NCBI GenBank assembly: GCA_021776175.1
Contig: JAJFGJ010000008.1
Span: forward strand, 62,001 to 126,000
DNA: 64,000 bases
Origin: Kiloniellaceae bacterium
GTDB taxonomy: Bacteria; Pseudomonadota; Alphaproteobacteria; Kiloniellales; J153
Reading direction: 5' to 3'
Of the stretch, positions 62,157-64,000 are shown piece after piece. Positions within the stretch are counted from its first letter, which is position 1. Each line of letters opens with the position of its first letter. Both the position numbers and the translations under genes were made by a program. The notes under the pieces were generated by a model. The model saw only the letters and a list, made by a program, of their open reading frames with translations. It did no database searches and had not been told where the DNA came from.

Positions 62157-62639
62157 CAGCGCCTGGGCGCGAGCCCCGAGGAAATCGCCACCGTCGAGAT
62201 CGCCGCCGATCTATCGCAAATAGGTAAGCTGGGCGTGCCGCGCGAGTTGCTGAACAAACCCGGCCGCCTGACCCCGGCGCAAATTAAAAAGATGCAAGGC
62301 CACCTCAGCCACGCGGCGGAGGTCCTGCGCGATATCGATTTCAATCTGCCGGTGCTGGAAACCATCATGGCCATGCACGAACGCCTGGACGGCAAGGGCT
62401 ATCCCCAAGGTCTGTCCGGCGGGGAAATTTCCCTCGCCGCCAGGATACTGGGGGCGTGCGATGTCTTCTGCGCCCGCCTGGAGCCGCGCTCCTACCGCCG
62501 CGGAATTTCGCTCGAAGCGGCCATGGAAATTCTAGAGGGCAACGCCGAACGCTACGACCCCAAGGTCATCGCCGCCCTGCGCGAAGCCGCGCAATCCGTC
62601 GCCGGCGAAAAACTCCTGGCGGATATGGAAACGGCTTAG
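62076..62639 (+). pseudogene. Truncated duplicate of the degenerate HD-GYP domain
   Basis: From 62154 to 62639 the DNA repeats 60475-60960 without indels (offset 1679), encoding the C-terminal 161 residues of the PAS/HD-GYP protein. A few residues differ (AAEV for AEEV, EGNAE for ESNAE, DMETA for DLGAA). It keeps SQ in place of HD and the intact GYP. The first 26 codons of the open frame come from the antisense of the transposase remnant. Lacking its TM, periplasmic and PAS parts, it is probably non-functional, though a free cytoplasmic fragment could be made. Confidence 0.85.
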
Positions 62640-62775
62640 AACGTTTTCCGGTTATACGGACTAACGCTCTGAACGTCTTCCTTTTGGCGGATCGTGCCCG
62701 CTTTTCCCTCTACGGCGGACCTTGGCGCGGGGGCGCTGAAATTTCAGCTCCTGACCCATAACCGACGTCGGGCGT
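62640..62775. repeat. Duplicated non-coding block, copy 2
   Basis: Similar to 61127-61262 and directly joined to the end of the HD-GYP fragment, so the original duplicated unit was the gene end plus this block. Confidence 0.75.
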
Positions 62776-62850
62776 CTTTTTTGATTGGTATTTTGGATGC
62801 AGAGTCCAAACCATAATATAGAGCGTTCCGCATCACTCGGAGTTACGACT

Positions 62851-63246
62851 ATGAAGCAGATTACGGGAATCAACCACGTTGGGCTCAGGGTTCGAAGCCT
62901 GGAGACCGCAAGAGCATTTTACGAACAGCTCGGATTCGAGTTCATCGTTGGTCCGATCGGACCTGAACCAGTCGCAGTGATGTTACACCCTTCGGGTGTC
63001 AATATTAATTTCATCCTAAACGCAACATCCGATGCCTCGGCGAGCAATGTCCTCATGGACATACCGGAAAAACACACGGGGTTTACGCATATTGCACTCG
63101 AGGTCGATGATCTTGACGCAGTTCAGCAGCAACTAGCCGCTCGTGAGATTCCTATCACCGAAACCGTAGAACTACCGGACGGGACAGTTTTCATCTTTGT
63201 TCGCGATCCGGACGATAACGTCATCGAATTTCATAAACCGGCCTAA
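62851..63246 (+). CDS. VOC family protein
   Basis: A 131-residue glyoxalase-fold protein from ATG 62851 (GGAG 10 nt upstream). It starts MKQITGINHVGLRVRSLETARAFYEQLGFEF, has a central His in KHTGFTHIALEVDDLDAVQQQL, and ends FVRDPDDNVIEFHKP. AT-richer than the core genes. The substrate is unknown; a longer frame from 62785 lacks homology. Confidence 0.88.
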   Translation: MKQITGINHVGLRVRSLETARAFYEQLGFEFIVGPIGPEPVAVMLHPSGVNINFILNATSDASASNVLMDIPEKHTGFTHIALEVDDLDAVQQQLAAREIPITETVELPDGTVFIFVRDPDDNVIEFHKPA

Positions 63247-63461
63247 GATGAATAAAGAATGTCCGCATCTGGCTATACCCGGACTCTCTCCCCGAACAGG
63301 AACGACCACCGCTTTCATCCGCTACTCCGACATTCTCCCCCGCTTTCGCTGAATTGCAGGTTATGCTACGGTCTTCGGTGAATGATGGAAGTCTTCCGGG
63401 AATCCCAGATAAAACATAAGAAAACCGGAAGACAACAAACAATAGGCGACAGGGGGAAATC

Positions 63462-64000
63462 ATGAAATTCAGTCTCGTGTTCTTTGCGGCCGCTTTGTTC
63501 GGATTTATCGGAACCGCCGCCGCCGATACGACCGATTCGAAATGGCAAAACCAAGTCGTCATCGCCAAGCAGGGCGGCCACTGCGTTGACGATCCGCGAT
63601 GCTTCAACCGCTATCACCCGGACATCCCCACGGTCGCGCGGGCCAAGCCCGGCGACATGATCGTGTACCATACGCGCGACGCGCTGGATTCCGACCTGAG
63701 CCTCGATTCCGTCGCCGACGACGTGACCGCCGTCGATCTCAACCTCGTGCATCCCATGACCGGGCCGGTCCACATCGAGGGCGCCAAGCGCGGCGACGTG
63801 CTCGCGATCACGCTGGTCGATATCGCGCCGGACGAATACGGCTACACCGTCATCGTTCCCGGCTTCGGCTTCCTGCGCGATATCTATACCGAGCCTTACC
63901 TGGTCAATTGGCGGTTGACGCGCACCCACGCCGTATCCGATCAGATGCCGGGCATCGAGGTGCCCTACGAGGCCTTCATGGGTTCGGTCGGGGTCCTGCC
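63462..64000 (+). CDS. Acetamidase/formamidase family protein (3' cut by window end)
   Basis: ATG 63462 with SD AGGGGG. 179 residues are visible and the frame is open at the window end. A signal peptide (MKFSLVFFAAALFGFIGTAAA) suggests a periplasmic form. The body (KPGDMIVYHTRDALDSDLSLDSVADDVTAVDLNLVHPMTGPVHIEGAKRGDVLAITLVDIAPDEYGYTVIVPGFGFLRD) fits the FmdA/AmdA family, which hydrolyses formamide or short amides to acid and ammonia. Full members are 300-400 residues. Confidence 0.88.
   Translation, partial: MKFSLVFFAAALFGFIGTAAADTTDSKWQNQVVIAKQGGHCVDDPRCFNRYHPDIPTVARAKPGDMIVYHTRDALDSDLSLDSVADDVTAVDLNLVHPMTGPVHIEGAKRGDVLAITLVDIAPDEYGYTVIVPGFGFLRDIYTEPYLVNWRLTRTHAVSDQMPGIEVPYEAFMGSVGVL

Overview
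The window reads as a chromosomal stretch of a GC-rich alphaproteobacterium, most like the Rhodospirillales. The evidence is gene content and order: the end of purL followed by bolA and a monothiol glutaredoxin, a cysG-DUF2849-CysI-DUF934 sulfur operon behind a SAM-II riboswitch, class II DAHP synthase, citramalate synthase, and many short palindromic REP-like repeats between genes. No rRNA, CRISPR array or prophage was seen. One tRNA (Val, anticodon CAC) is present.

Layout. 1-9.1 kb holds purL (5' truncated by the window edge), bolA, grxD, a glyoxalase-fold protein, an MFS transporter, a PAS-domain protein with a chemoreceptor, rpsD and an EamA exporter. 9.1-24 kb holds a dolichyl-phosphate-type glycosyltransferase with two membrane proteins, trmJ, cimA, cysS, a GIY-YIG protein, nadE, an AraC regulator, an MFS protein, a nicotinate phosphoribosyltransferase and DAHP synthase. 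24-31.6 kb holds a RidA-VOC-DUF123 cluster ending in a TPR gene broken by one in-frame TGA, then a HerA-type ATPase, glutathione reductase and succinate-semialdehyde dehydrogenase. 32.1-33.5 kb is an AT-rich island with one HEPN-motif gene. 33.8-37.8 kb is the sulfite reduction and siroheme operon. 38-47 kb holds a small lipoprotein, glmS-glmU, gph, tRNA-Val, a TauE/SafE protein, an aspartic protease, a nuclease, a cytochrome c and several small proteins.

47.1-50.1 kb is an intact 3.0-kb insertion sequence with 20-bp perfect inverted repeats and an 8-bp target duplication. Besides an IS1-like transposase it carries four passenger genes: a NYN-domain nuclease, a HARE-type winged-helix protein, a KGG-rich basic protein and a zinc ribbon. 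It also holds a strong terminator and structured untranslated regions.

51.6-61 kb is a type I secretion locus: TolC-family protein, ABC ATPase, HlyD adaptor, a LapG-like cysteine protease and a membrane PAS/HD-GYP protein. The HD-GYP domain has lost several metal ligands (SQ in place of HD) but keeps the GYP loop. I propose that it does the job of LapD, the c-di-GMP receptor that controls LapG and so surface-adhesin release. A 292-bp MITE sits between the ATPase and adaptor genes. 61-64 kb is rearranged: a 486-bp copy of the HD-GYP domain is joined to a transposase remnant, followed by a VOC protein and the start of an acetamidase/formamidase gene cut by the window end.
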